A DNA stretch of 64,000 nt from NCBI RefSeq assembly GCF_964204865.1, contig NC_135262.1, positions 8,680,001-8,744,000 on the forward strand. Reading direction: 5' to 3'. Positions 1 through 11,681 of the stretch are shown piece by piece. A model generated the notes under the pieces. It searched no databases. It was not told the origin of the DNA and saw only the letters and a list, made by a program, of their open reading frames with translations. The DNA comes from Styela clava. Its lineage: Eukaryota > Chordata > Ascidiacea > Stolidobranchia > Styelidae. Position numbers and translations under genes: made by a program. Position 1 is the stretch's first letter, and each line of letters starts with the position of its first letter.

Positions 1-93
1 ATACAGAAGTTGAGGGACAGAATTTATTCATATTTCCATCTATATTCATCAACTTATCAATTTTCAGTATTTATTCATCATTCCTGTGTTTAG

Positions 94-3000
94 ATATATC
101 TAGCTTTGTCTCAACGACCAGCTGCTGATTCAACAACTTTTCTGAATCTTGGATGTTGTTGTTTTTATCTTGGAATGTATAAAGAAGCACATGAAAACTG
201 TAAAAAAGGTCGATCTTTTTTATATTAATAAAACATATAATTTTATACTCTTATTTTCTATAAAAATTTACTCAGAATGAAGTCGAATAGACTCACTCCT
301 GGCAAATTGATAAAGCATACAATTTTCGAATCCAATGCTAAGCAAGAGGTTTGTGAATGATAAAAAGTAACCATCAATTTTCATTTTTTTTCAGCTGACA
401 AAAGTCCATTACAAAACAGACTGTTATTTCATCTTTCACATAAGGTAATATAGTTCTCTTTCTTCGTGTTTTTTGTAATTCTGATTCTTCCAAAACGAAG
501 AGTTCATTACTTTTCAGTGACTGTGTATTTTAGGCCTTGTTTGGTGCAAATGTGTGAAACACATTTAAGGGCTATTCCAAGTGACTCTATGGGACGATTC
601 CAGAAATTTTGCATGTCGTTGGATGTAATATATTTTTGCATTTCTGGCTACACGTTTTGTGTCATTGTCCAATCAATTGCTCCAATCCATGCCAATAATG
701 TGCATATTGTATGTGACACTACAGCCGTGACACTATGGGACATTTTTTCACTTTGGAACGGCCTCTATTATCTTTCATAATTCTGGTAATAATAGGTAAT
801 AGGTGAACCCATGTCCCGCAGCACTGCAAAAATAACTGTACCAGGAAATCAAACACTTCTGTTAGTCAATTATATCAAAATTTCTACATTCCAGGCCACT
901 TAGTGTAAATCATCAAAAACCTGGGTGAAATTTTACCTTTTTCGGTGAAATGAATGCAGTCCATTAAAATTCAGTTTTTTTTTATATAAAAAGTACAAAA
1001 CAATTACTTTCACTGCACTTTTAAAAAAAATTGATGGAATTCAACATTTGCTTGGAATGACCCATAAACATATAAAAAATGAAATTGACCTTTGATCACA
1101 TTTGAGATGCCAATGTTGAAATTTAATAAAATTTTTGATATATGAAGAAATTTTCAGTTTTTGATAACCAGTGGGATTATTCCTTAAGTATTCAATTATT
1201 TATTAAAAATTTGTTTCTGAAAAATATCTTTTACTTCCCGTTCTTAAACTTCTTAGAATCAGAATTTTTTGCATTCATAAATATTTTTATCACTGAAAAC
1301 TGTTATTTTTAGTTTAATGATGAAAAACAATTGATGTCTTTTCATAAACAATTGCAAGATCATGTAGAAGACCAACTGAGTCTTGCATCCATTCACTACA
1401 TGCGCTCGCACTACCAGGAAGCGATCGAAATTTACAAACGTCTTCTGTTAGAAAATAGGTTTGATTTTGAGCTCTGGATTTTTTTCGTAGTAATATCAAG
1501 TAATATCAGGAAATTCATTGTGAATGATAAAATATGCATTACATGTATGAATGAATCTTAATTTTGCATCGTATATTAACAGAATCTATGTATACTATCA
1601 AAATAATTATTAACAAACATTTCCCTATTTCTAGTTCAAATGAATCTATTGTCAGATTTTAGGTTATATATTGGTCTGAGTGAGTCGTAGATCATAGAAC
1701 AAGATAAAGTTGTATCCAGTTGAGATCAGTATATTTGTTTATGTGCTATTGTAGTTCAATTAGTAATGGTTTGGAATCTAGAATCTAAACGATAAATGAT
1801 AGATATAAAGTTTTCAATAGAAAAGTTTGGTAGTGCCAGTGCATGTGATGGAAGTAGAGTATAAGAATTATGTTATAAAATATAAAATTTTGCAATATAT
1901 TTGATTTCAGTAGATTTTTACAGCGTTATATGAATCTTAATTAACATTTGGTAGCTTTATTCAGTAGGCATATGGCCATGCCCTACATACACGTTGGTAG
2001 ATGGTGCAGATTTTATAAACCAGTCTAGCTAACTGAAAAAGGAAAGTAAAAACAGGGCAACAAAAGTATGAGTCAGTGAGGAAAATGAGTCCCCAGAAAA
2101 ATCAAAAAGTAGCTAAATCTTTTTGGCTTATTATATTCAGGGCTCTCTAGTACCCAGCAGGAAAATTTTGACTCTAGCTCTGAACTAGAACCGAGAAAAA
2201 AACTTGATAACAGATATATAAAACTTGAAAATTTTGATAACAGATATTGCTTAATTTGCTTGCTTTCTCAATTTTTTGGTTGGAAAGTTTAACTTTGAAC
2301 ATCGCTATAAATATTTGAAACTCTTCAAAGAATTCAAAATGTTTTCTGGGAGTTTGAAATGACGACTCCAATATTAATAGAAAAATTTAGAACTTCAGAT
2401 TCCACCTCCACATTCAGATTGTAATGAAAAAATAGACTGATTGAAAGAAAGTACGAGTTTTAACATTCTTGAAAATTACAAGAAAAAAGTTTTTATTGCA
2501 GAATTTTGATTGTAATCAGCTTTAGAATAATGATTTAAAAATTAGCGTAAGATAATTTTGAATCTTAGTTTTAGTTTCTATTTGATCTTTAGTTTGGAGA
2601 TGAGTTTGAGTTATTGACGCATCATTCTAAATTTGAAGATTGTTTATTGGATCAATTATGCCTTGCCAGTTTACATTATATGAGAGGACATTATCACGAG
2701 GCAGTTAGAATATATAAGGAATCTATTGCAGAAGATAGCAAGAGGTGAGAATAGGACACATAATAATATACAAATAGTCTTTTTTTTTAAATATGGCACT
2801 ATATTTCTATTATATTTTGATTATTATATTTTCATGATGACGGTTAAATTTTAAAGTTGGTTTCATATTATTTATTGTATGAGACATTGTTGGTACCAAA
2901 TCACACAAAAATTTCTTTAAAAGAATATTGGTACTGCCAGTAAATCTTAAATCGAAATGACTCTTTCACTTATGATAAGATTGTTTCCCTGGCCTGGTGT

Positions 3001-6000
3001 TCCGGTAGATTTAAGTCAAGATGACAATTTTTGTTCAAGTTTTTTCTTCTTATAGTGTAGTGTAGTAATTTTATATTCTTCTAATCCAGGGAATTTCTGG
3101 CATTGAATGTGTATGTTGCTCTGTGTTATTACAAACTGGACTACTATGACGTGTCACAGGTAATTTTTTTTTTTTCTTGAATTTCCTGTGTAATTTTTGG
3201 GGGATAAAATTTAGGGTCTCATAATATCTAATAAATTTTCATTCTTTTAATTAAAAAAATAGCAATTTTTTTTAAATCATTTGTGATTTTTATCAAATTT
3301 TATGAAGCGGCTCAAGATAACATTTCATTACAGTGATTCCCAAATCCTGGTCCACGGACCGATTTCGGCCCATGTAACAATTTGATATGGCCCACGAACC
3401 ATTTTTATGTCATTATCACAGTTGAGGCGCCTTAATATTATTAACAATTCAATTATACATGTATCTTAATAATACGTAAAGGTAATTTGATTACCGTACA
3501 TACGGAATGCGCCCTTGTGGGCTGTCCTGCGAATAGCCTATTCTTTCCGCTTCTAATTTTGGCCCCTGGTAAATAAACTTTGGGAATCACTGCTTTATAA
3601 TATCCAAAATTGGAAACAAAATATGCAAGAAAAAAATAATTTATGTCAGTTCACCATAAACCAATTTCTCTTTATATTTACAATTACAATTATTTATAAC
3701 TACCATTAATTTAACTTTTTTCAGGAAGTATTAGCTGTATATCTACAACATTTTCCAGACAGTGCTATTGCATTGAACTTGAAAGCTTGTAATCATTTTC
3801 GCTTATATAATGGTAAAGCAGCTGAGACCGAACTGAAAAATTTGCAAGAAATGGCATCATCTAGTTTTACTTTTGCTAGTGAACTGATCAAACATAACTT
3901 GGTGAGTTGTTACTCTTTCATAAGAATATACATTATTTATATGAGATAGAATAGGCATTTTATATTTAGCGTGGTAAAAGAAAAGCCATTAGGATAAATT
4001 TATCATAAGGCATGCCACATACTCTCATGTCTGGTATGTGAATAATTAGTCAGTCAATACCTAATCATATGGTTTTATTATGATATATACCGTATACTAT
4101 GCAGGTTGTATTCCGTGGTGGAGAAGGAGCACTTCAAACATTACCTCCACTTATTGATGTAATGACAGAAGCGAGGTTGAATCTTGTTATTTATTATTTA
4201 AAACAAGGTAAGTTATATAAAAATAAAATATATTTTCTGACCGGTAATTATTTGAAATATCACTATTATTTGACACAATTTCAGATGATATTCTTGAAGC
4301 TTTCAATCTCATCAAAGAAATTGATCCATCTACTCCGCAAGAATATATATTGAAAGGAGTCGTCAATGCTGCTTTGGGGCAGGAACAAGGATCTGTATGT
4401 CCGTTTATTCATTTTGTATTAGTGTATGAATAGCATAAATTCAAGGCTTCAAGGTGTTATTAAACTGTTAAGTGATCTTGGATCTTCATCGTTAAAGACT
4501 GGAGTTATTTAGGATCTCAGAACTGATTGCATCATATATTACATTTTTAGAAGTTATAGATTTCGAATCCAATATGCGGATAATTATGTGTGAGAGGATT
4601 TCCGGACTCCTCGCCTTTGTAGAATGTCCATCCATCTGAAACAAATACCTGGCAAACTAATCCCATACCTGACATTAACTGGTTGCCGGATAGGAGAGCG
4701 TCCGTGGCTTGACTTATGATTAAGCCTTCTTATCACCTTTCTTCTCCTCGGGATAAATATGAAAATCGATCCCATCCTAGATAAGTTAGATAGATAGTTT
4801 ATTTCGAAGTCCATGCTTCGAAAATTTAGAACACACCAGATTAAAAAATTAGGAAAGTCGCCAAATCATACAATACAAGTAGAAAAACTTCAACCTTGTG
4901 AGCATTGTGTTAATTTATGCCTGTGTTATACATGCCATAGCACACAAACAATGAAGTGATACAGCTATCGGCTTCTATTAGTCAAGTAGCCTTCTTATTA
5001 ACTCTTGGCTATTTTGTCACTCAGTATGAGGTTATTCTAGTGGAATTGGGAATGGCTGGATTTTCAAACCACAGCGAAATACATTTGACAACTTACTTAT
5101 TTATTGCACTGTCTCAGTATGAATGGAAATTCAATGTTCTATATGATTTAGCAGCCTATTAAGTATTAATCAGTAATTTTTATTTATTTTCTAGCGAGAA
5201 CATTTAAAAATTGCTCAGCAATATTTTCAACTTGTAGGAGGTTCAGCAAGTGAATGCGGTAAGTATTTCTTCATCATGGCATGTTTCTTGGAAACTATAT
5301 GGGAGTTCAACTTCCAGCTGAAGCAAAATTTGACTCCAGTAATATTTTGAACTAATTATAATCCAGACTTCAGCATTTTACCAAGAAAAGCGTTATCGCT
5401 GAATTATTCGCATTTCTAGAGACTTTGTTTGGGGATATCTTACCGTAATTATAATAATGAATAAAATTTTTGTCTGGGCAGACGACATGATTCAATTTTA
5501 TTCTATTTCTGTTTCAGACACTATACCAGGAAGACAATGTATGGCTTCTTGTTTCTTCTTGTTGAAGCAGTTTGACGATGTTCTTATCTATCTTAACTCT
5601 GTCAAGGTAGATTTTTGAGATTTATTCTGAAATTTACTTAATTCACTGTACCATCCAGAATCTAGTTTATAAAAGGGGAAAAAACAAGATAACACATTCA
5701 GTTTAGAGTTCTGTTTGGAGAAACTACTACTTTGTAAGATGAGGAAAATACTCATAATTTCTGGGATTACCAATTTTAAAACAAGTATCTCAGCAATTCT
5801 GTTGTAATCAAGTTATTTAACTTAGTCAACTTGAACTTAGACAGTCAACTGAAAAAGCAACATTGTTCAACAATAAGTCTTTTCAATATGTTTTTAATGA
5901 CGATCCTTGTAATCCTACATTTTGAGTATTTACGATTTTTAAATGATTCTCATTGAGTGTAGTTAAAATTATTGTAATTTGAAATTTTCAGAGCTACTTC

Positions 6001-8259
6001 TATAGTGACGATTGCTTCAATTTTAATTACGCCCAAGCAAAAGCTGCTTCAGGCAATTACAAAGAAGCAGAAGAGGTATGTTCATTGTATCTAATTTTAA
6101 GGCCTATTTTGTACCATAAAATCTTTCTGTGCAATTTGCTTAAGTTGCATTTTGTATTACATGCTATAAATCTTGTGTATAATTATATTTGATTGTTTAT
6201 TTGTACATGTCTAATAATTTTACTACAGCCTGTTATACCTTGTACTGATTTTACTTTTGATTGCACACTTTATTATGCTTATCAGTTTTAATGAATGTTT
6301 TGATTGTTACTTTTCAGATCTTTCTTCTGATTCAAAATGAAAGAATACGAAATGATTACGTTTACCTCAGCTGGTTAGCCAGATGCTGTAAGTTTGAATT
6401 TATTTTGTAGAACTGTATAACAATGGATTTATACCTTACCATTATGAGATATTTGATTATCATTTTGGGAGTATCTTTGTTTACTATTTTTTTTTCATAA
6501 TAACTGGAACCTGGCAAAATTTCCATTTTCTTTCATGCTATTTGATGAATGCCTTCGAGAAATACAAAAACTAATTTGTTTGTGTTAGTTCTTCTAGCAA
6601 GGACGCTATATCTTAAATATAGATGACTGACTATTTTAACTTGAATGCGTTTTGCTGCACACTAACGGAAATGTATTTTCATAATTTTTCATTTGACCAG
6701 GTCAGGCAGAATGTGCGGCATAATGCCTGTCTGAAGGAGTCAACAAAACAATACTGAAATTAGGGTAATGTGCAGCAAAACTCGTCAATCGTGTATCTGC
6801 GGTGTGTCTATTGACGTAACTACAAATTTATGTCCTAAATACTAATCTAATTTCTACTTTTTCTTATACCAAATTCAGATATCATGAACAAGAAAGCAAG
6901 ACTTGCTTGGGAGTTATATTTGAAGATGGATACTTCTGGAGAATCTTTTAGCATTCTGCAACTCATTGCTAATGATTGTTACAAGGTATAGTAAATATAT
7001 TTTAAAAAAGTATAAAAAATATCATAATGTTGGCCCAAGACAATGACAAAGATTTGTGACTTTTATGATTACGATCAAAACAAAGGAACCAAGATTTTCC
7101 AAGCAAATTAGACGAATTGTTCATATTTCAAAATACGGCCTCTCGCTCGTTTGCGAGTTCGTGTCCAGGATACAAACCTGCCCATGCAGGGTAATTAGAA
7201 GTGTGATAGCAAGTTTATTCCTACCCCTTGGCATGATGTGCCAACTGCCAAGCCCAACGAAAATTACATAAAATCTGAGTCTAACCCAAAAATTATGCTA
7301 CTATGTTGAAATAATTTGCTTAAAGTTTCAAGTAATTTAGCATTATTTGATTGATAACTTCTCTGCTACTATTGGCACAATGTTCACTTACTTGCAAGTT
7401 GCAACCTTACTCTTGGGCAATTTTTGTCACTAATGAATGAGTCAGGTTAGGACTTTCATCTCGAGGGAGAGTAAAATTGATAAGACAGCGTCCAGTTACC
7501 AGTCACAAAAATATGGTTGTTAACCAGTTATTGGTTTCATGTGCATCGAATTTCATTGAGCAAAACCGATAGATATGTTGTTAGGGACAACTGTTATTCA
7601 TCTTTCATACAGATGGGACAATTCTATTATGCTGCAAAAGCTTTTGACGTCTTGGAGAGATTGGATCCGAACCCAGAGTATTGGGAAGGAAAACGTGGAG
7701 CTTGTGTTGGAATTTTTCAAATGATATTGGCTGGACATGAACCAAGGTTACTTTAATACTTTCGCTATTATTTAATTATTTCTAGATATTTAGTAGTTTC
7801 CTATTTCCCTTATATTACCGATGTGTCACAAAATTATTGAATGTCATGCCTGAAACCCTATATATGTTGCATTCTTGGTTCAAATAGCGCAAGTCTCCTT
7901 GTTGCAAATTATCTTTTATTCTTTGTAATGGAATCGAGTAATTTCATAATTCATGGTTTAAGTTTAATAGAGTTATTGCTCTCTCAAAACTTTTTGTGTT
8001 ATGTAATTCAACAATCCAAATAAACCATATATGTCTGGTAAACTATTCTCAATATACACGTGGGACTGACTGACAACATCAAGTTATCTTGTGGCAACTA
8101 ATTCTTTTATCCTCCAAAAGTATACAATATCTTTTTAACTTCAGAGAAACACTTCGTGAAATCCTCATGCTTCTTCGTAACACAACAAACCCTCAAGTGG
8201 AGTACATTGTGAGAACGATTAAAAAGTGGGGGAAAGAACAACGACTCAACATGCAATAA
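94..8259 (+). CDS. TTC26: Intraflagellar transport protein 56 (TTC26/IFT56), 3' 14 exons
   Basis: IFT56 is a tetratricopeptide-repeat subunit of the IFT-B complex that moves cargo along cilia. Exons read as 94-208, 395-444, 1313-1458 (or alternative 2593-2744), 3090-3159, 3725-3901, 4105-4207, 4285-4394, 5195-5258, 5518-5606, 5992-6075, 6318-6387, 6879-6985, 7613-7746 and 8145-8259. All junctions are GT..AG and the phases join without a break to the stop at 8257-8259. Recognisable vertebrate IFT56 blocks include [55 protein letters not shown] and [15 protein letters not shown]. The N-terminal exons lie upstream of the window; the first exon shown aligns roughly 100 residues into the human protein, and its left edge (94) is the least certain boundary. 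The donor at 209 (GTCGAT) is weak. An AATAAA at 8298 is a likely polyadenylation signal. Identification is firm; the splice choice at exon 3 is the open point. Confidence 0.95.
1313..1458 (+). other. TTC26: TTC26 exon 3a (canonical TPR exon)
   Basis: This 146-nt exon enters in phase 0 and leaves with 2 extra bases. It encodes the conserved block [11 protein letters not shown]..., followed by the TPR helix [20 protein letters not shown]. It is nearly identical to vertebrate TTC26 and is presumably the ancestral version. Acceptor AG is at 1311-1312 and donor GT at 1459-1460. Confidence 0.9.
2593..2744 (+). other. TTC26: TTC26 exon 3b (divergent tandem copy of exon 3a)
   Basis: This 152-nt exon has the same entry and exit phases as exon 3a and encodes a related block: [11 protein letters not shown]..., then [20 protein letters not shown] and a terminal ED-S-K-R. 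By hand about 25 of 49 positions match exon 3a. It has an AG acceptor at 2591-2592, a GTGAGA donor at 2745 and no stop. It carries a two-residue insertion near its end. Both lengths leave remainder 2 on division by 3, so including both copies or neither breaks the reading frame. Confidence 0.85.
3331..3592. mobile_element. hAT-type MITE in a TTC26 intron
   Basis: A 262-bp element with perfect 14-bp terminal inverted repeats (cagtgattcccaaa). Subterminal sequence is rich in GGCCC, as in hAT elements. The flanking 8-mers tttcatta and ctttataa match at only 5 of 8 positions, so this is an older insertion or the target duplication has decayed. No coding capacity. Confidence 0.7.
4605..4815 (-). 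repeat. Possible LINE 3' tail fragment (minus orientation)
   Basis: Read on the minus strand the segment begins near an AAATAAAC-type run followed by short tandem units (about 4789-4806, CTAT/CTAA), the typical 3' end of CR1/L2-like retroposons. The rest has only a 76-codon open frame with no recognisable domain. It lies in a TTC26 intron. Class is inferred from the tail alone. Confidence 0.35.
7099..7265 (-). repeat. Degenerate tRNA-type SINE-like copy
   Basis: The segment shares a run with 9240-9330: aat(c/t)agaggtg.., then ttcctaccccttgg against ttcctaacccttcg. Its reverse complement has a decayed B-box-like stretch (caggtttgtatcctgg). It lies in a TTC26 intron. SINE identity rests on the better copy at 9.3 kb. 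Confidence 0.4.
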
Positions 8260-9234
8260 ATTCGTCTGAGTGTATATATCGGATCATCGGCATTTCCAAT
8301 AAAAAATTGTAGTAGTAGTCTCCCTTCCGCAGGATGTACTATTTTTTAATTGACTGAGCACAGTTCAAAAATATTAATAGCGGTGCTGTTAATTTTGTGT
8401 CATTGTATGTAGTATATTTGTTTAGTTCTTTTTTCTTGTGTATTATATTTTTCTACTCAATAAAATATAAAGCTATTTGTTTTATTATATTAGCATATGG
8501 AGAATGTTGGAAGTAATATTAGGAGTTGGTAACGTTCTAAGTTTGTGAACATCAATAAAAGAAATCTTCCTCTGGAATATACTGTGAAAACGAGGAGTCC
8601 TATCACGCAAAACATGCAAATCTATATGATTTAACTATCTCCCAATACTGGAACTGTTTGACTGACACTTCTCCAGCCTATTAGATAAACTGTTTGTTGT
8701 TGAGCGACAGCACGACCTACTTTTTAGTGGAGCTTCGGATAGGCTTCACATATTTATCACGGGGAGAGGAAAACCGAGGAGACGGCTTATTACATAGCGA
8801 AATGTCAAACGAGCTGCGCTTAGGAAATTGTCAATGTTTGGGTCAACATACGTCTGCGAATCTGTGATTTCTACCCTAAACACGTGAAATCAAAGCATTG
8901 ATCTTTCCTGGCTGACACCCATGTGTAAGAACTGCTCCGATTAGCCACAACGACATACAAGCCAAATTTAAAGAGGATTGTTTAATCCAAGGAATGCCAG
9001 AAGTCCCACTAAGTACCGTAGCATGCATAAAAATAAATGGCTTGTAAATTTTTGTCATAATCATGTTGGTTAGTGACATTCACAAAAATTAGCATTAAAA
9101 CAGAGCTGAATACAGTTTATATCTGTTGTTCTTGCGTGTTCTTGTTTATAATGTTGCTCTTCTCGTGAATAAAGTACGAAATGCGGCTCTTGGTCTCTGA
9201 CCGTTTGGCCACCCCTGCTGTCTCACCCAACTAT
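8260..9234. other. Intergenic region after TTC26, transposon end near 9217
   Basis: No gene seen. After the TTC26 polyadenylation signals (AATAAA at 8298 and another near 8459) the sequence is unremarkable until about 9180-9217. There the reverse complement reads caggggtggccaaacggtc, a typical hAT terminus. No matching left end was found, so the element is truncated or its other end has decayed. Confidence 0.5.
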
Positions 9235-9332
9235 CCCCGCTTGGGATCCGAACCTGCGAATTCACGCAGAGTAATCAGAGGTGCGGTGGCGAACGTATTC
9301 CTAACCCTTCGAGGCCCGATATTCCGCAAATA
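9235..9332 (-). repeat. tRNA-derived SINE-like sequence
   Basis: On the minus strand the sequence reads gggttaggaatacgttcgcc, and later caggttcggatccc. The latter matches a Pol III B box (GGTTCGANTCC) closely. A related, more decayed copy lies at 7.1-7.27 kb. It sits directly upstream of the SNRPG-like copy. The acceptor stem and cloverleaf were not established, so it is not called a tRNA gene. Confidence 0.5.
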
Positions 9333-9372
9333 TTTTAATGCTTCTATCTGAATCATATCGCGTAATATCAAC

Positions 9373-9614
9373 ATGAGCAAAGCCCATCCGCTGGAATTAA
9401 AGAAGTTTATGGATGAAAGATTGGATTTAAAGTTAAATGGTGGACGATCTGTTACGGGTACATTGCGAGGTTTTGATCCTTTTATGAATCTAGTCGTGGA
9501 TGATGGAACAGAACGTAGAAAAGATGGAACCATTGCACCTGTTGGAATGGCTGAATGGTGGTCGTTCGCGGAAATTCGATAATAATATTGGGAGCATTGG
9601 AACGGATACAATGA
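9373..9614 (+). pseudogene. SNRPG: Small nuclear ribonucleoprotein G (Sm-G) copy, frameshifted, intronless
   Basis: SmG is one of seven Sm proteins that ring the U-rich site of spliceosomal snRNAs. From ATG 9373 the frame gives [20 protein letters not shown], then the Sm1 motif with [20 protein letters not shown], ending at GM. An extra 8 bases (9550-9557, gctgaatg, resembling the flanking ggaatgg) then shift the frame. The original frame stops at 9580-9582. The conserved Sm2 motif ([10 protein letters not shown], then LGALERIQ) continues in the shifted frame to a TGA at 9612-9614. The copy has no introns. No clear poly(A) tail or target duplication was found, so it may be a retrocopy or a recently broken gene. 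A 69-residue truncated product lacking Sm2 should not assemble, and a functional SNRPG is expected elsewhere. Confidence 0.8.
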
Positions 9615-9849
9615 TTTTAAACTGAACTAACCGAAAACGACAAAGGAACCCAATACCCTAATCCATGATTTGTGCGTAGACTGCTATGGAACATCCAATC
9701 TATTTACCAAGCTTGTTTTTTAGTAAAAAAAATTTGTCACTGTGTTATTTTTGCAACGTAATTGAACTAGGCCTACAGCCTCACCATTTTTCGTCAGCGA
9801 GTGTTCTTTAATCCATATATCTGTAGGAAAAGCTCATACACGTCTCACA

Positions 9850-10055
9850 TTTTAATTTATAAGATATTGCCCGATGTCACATCGTGTTTTTGTTTTATTG
9901 TGTTTTGCCTGTTTTGGAGGGACTGGCACGTACTTGTACGTACTTAACTTTTTTATTAAGTTATGCCCGTCCTCCAGGTCCTCTGTATTTTGTTTGTTCC
10001 TTTGTTGTTGTTTTGTTATTATCAGAGTGACAAAATAAATTGATTGATTGATTGA
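9850..10055 (+). repeat. CR1/L2-like LINE 3' end fragment
   Basis: The segment ends in aataaattgattgattgatt (from about 10035), the hallmark 3' microsatellite tail of CR1/L2-type non-LTR elements. It is preceded by cccgtcctccaggtcctctg and T-rich sequence common in their 3' UTRs. No reverse-transcriptase coding remains. Confidence 0.55.
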
Positions 10056-11681
10056 GATGCAGGCTCGGCGATTAGCACGCCACGTTAGTGTCAAAAACAC
10101 GGCTGCCTTCGCGCCTTTGATTATCCTTCTCAGATTTGAATTCCGCTGGAAAAAATTTTGTGCGAGAATATTGAACTTCTCATCGTCGTAGGGACCCGAC
10201 ATGCAGTGGCGTGCCTAGAGGGAGGGCGAAGGGGGCAATCGCCCCGGGCAGCACATTGTAGGGAGGCAGCAGAACCAAGCTGTAAGGTTTGCGTTATTAC
10301 ACGTGCTCTTCTAGATGTGTTCTTATTTAATTAGAAGCTAACATTATGTGTTCTGTGGTGATGGTTATTCAACAAGGGTTGTTTCCCCGACCCTGGACCC
10401 CAGGAAAATTTTCCTATATTTTACAATTGCGAATTCAGCCCACAGGTGTCGCTGACTCGATGACTGTCACAGTCTTTCGCGACTCCTTATCTATTGCTAT
10501 GAATCTCTCACTTGTATGAATTCTGATGTGTATATTTAATTTTTTACGATTGTCATTATACACGTTTGTCAATTTTTCGTGCTTTAAATTTTGTGTTAAT
10601 TCTTGCATGATAGAAATAAATTATCTGAATCTGAATCTGAATTGCAACATTTTTGATGCTCATTTTAATAAAAAAAACGTTTCTTTTTTATTCGACCTTT
10701 ATTGAATTTATTCTCGTGTATAACGACATCTATATTCTGTTTATCACCCAAATTATTTTAGAAGATAGATATGAGGGGCAGCATTATCAAAAACTCGCCC
10801 CGGGCAGCAGACTAGTTTGGCCCTGCCGACATGGACTGGGTACCAAACAACAGGCCGTGGTACGCCATATGATTAAGCTGTATTGTCGTTTTTTCCCCCC
10901 CAAGACTATCTTGCCACTGCTTTGACAGTTAATCCTTGTTGAATTGCGTCAAATTCCCCCGCGGCCCGCCATCTTCTCGATAATTCCGGCGCTCAGCTTC
11001 CGCCGTACCACGTGAGTTGGAAATGTGAATTAATTGCCATTTTTATTAGAATGATCACATATTTCTGGGAATGGTGCATAGCTTATTGCTGTAGTACGTA
11101 AGTCATTAGTCAAGGTATATATTTCAGAATAGCTGTCTTGTTCAGTGTAATACCAGTATTTAGCGGTAGTATCCTTGTTTACTCTTAGTTTCATAATATG
11201 AAAATTTCAGGTTTATTGCACGAACTGAATTGAAAACAACACACAAATTACGTTAGAGGACTACACTATAACTTGTCAATCGCAATCAGCTACGGCTTTA
11301 TGGCTTACTTCTGTATAAACCCATGACGTTAGAAAGTTTGCAACGTCTTTATGAGATGGACAAAATCAAAGAAGTCGAGATAAGGTACGTATGGAGGAAG
11401 TAAAAGTAATCCTGAAAAAAGGTCTTAAAGATATAGTTGTGTCAGTAACGTGAGGAAGATCAACTATTACCTCTCAGCCATGTCCTTCGCTTGGGTATCG
11501 AGTAAATTTGTGTACAGTATGATGTAGTTTCAACACGTACGGTACAGACAGCGCAGTGTACAATTAGTACAACAGTGAATTAAAGGTCCTGCAAATCATA
11601 TTATAGAATAAATAATTACATAGTTAAACATGCCTAGTTTTCTGGTGGTTTAAAATCAAACGTTTATCTCGAATTACGACG
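10056..11681. other. Intergenic region with repeat fragments
   Basis: No gene seen. Repeat fragments are present: cagtggcgtgcctagagg at about 10204 with gcaatcgccccgggcagc, a second gccccgggcagc near 10797, and ttgccactgc near 10910, which could be the ends of an old DNA transposon. An aataaattatctgaatctga retroposon-like tail lies at about 10614-10640. The remainder to the MS4A-like gene is unremarkable. Confidence 0.4.

Noticed and set aside
466-780. 104-codon frame in a TTC26 intron
   Set aside because: It starts just after a strong donor at 445 and is not like any part of IFT56.
9240-9330. A true tRNA gene on the minus strand
   Set aside because: The B box is good, but the acceptor stem and cloverleaf were not found, and a second decayed copy points to a SINE.
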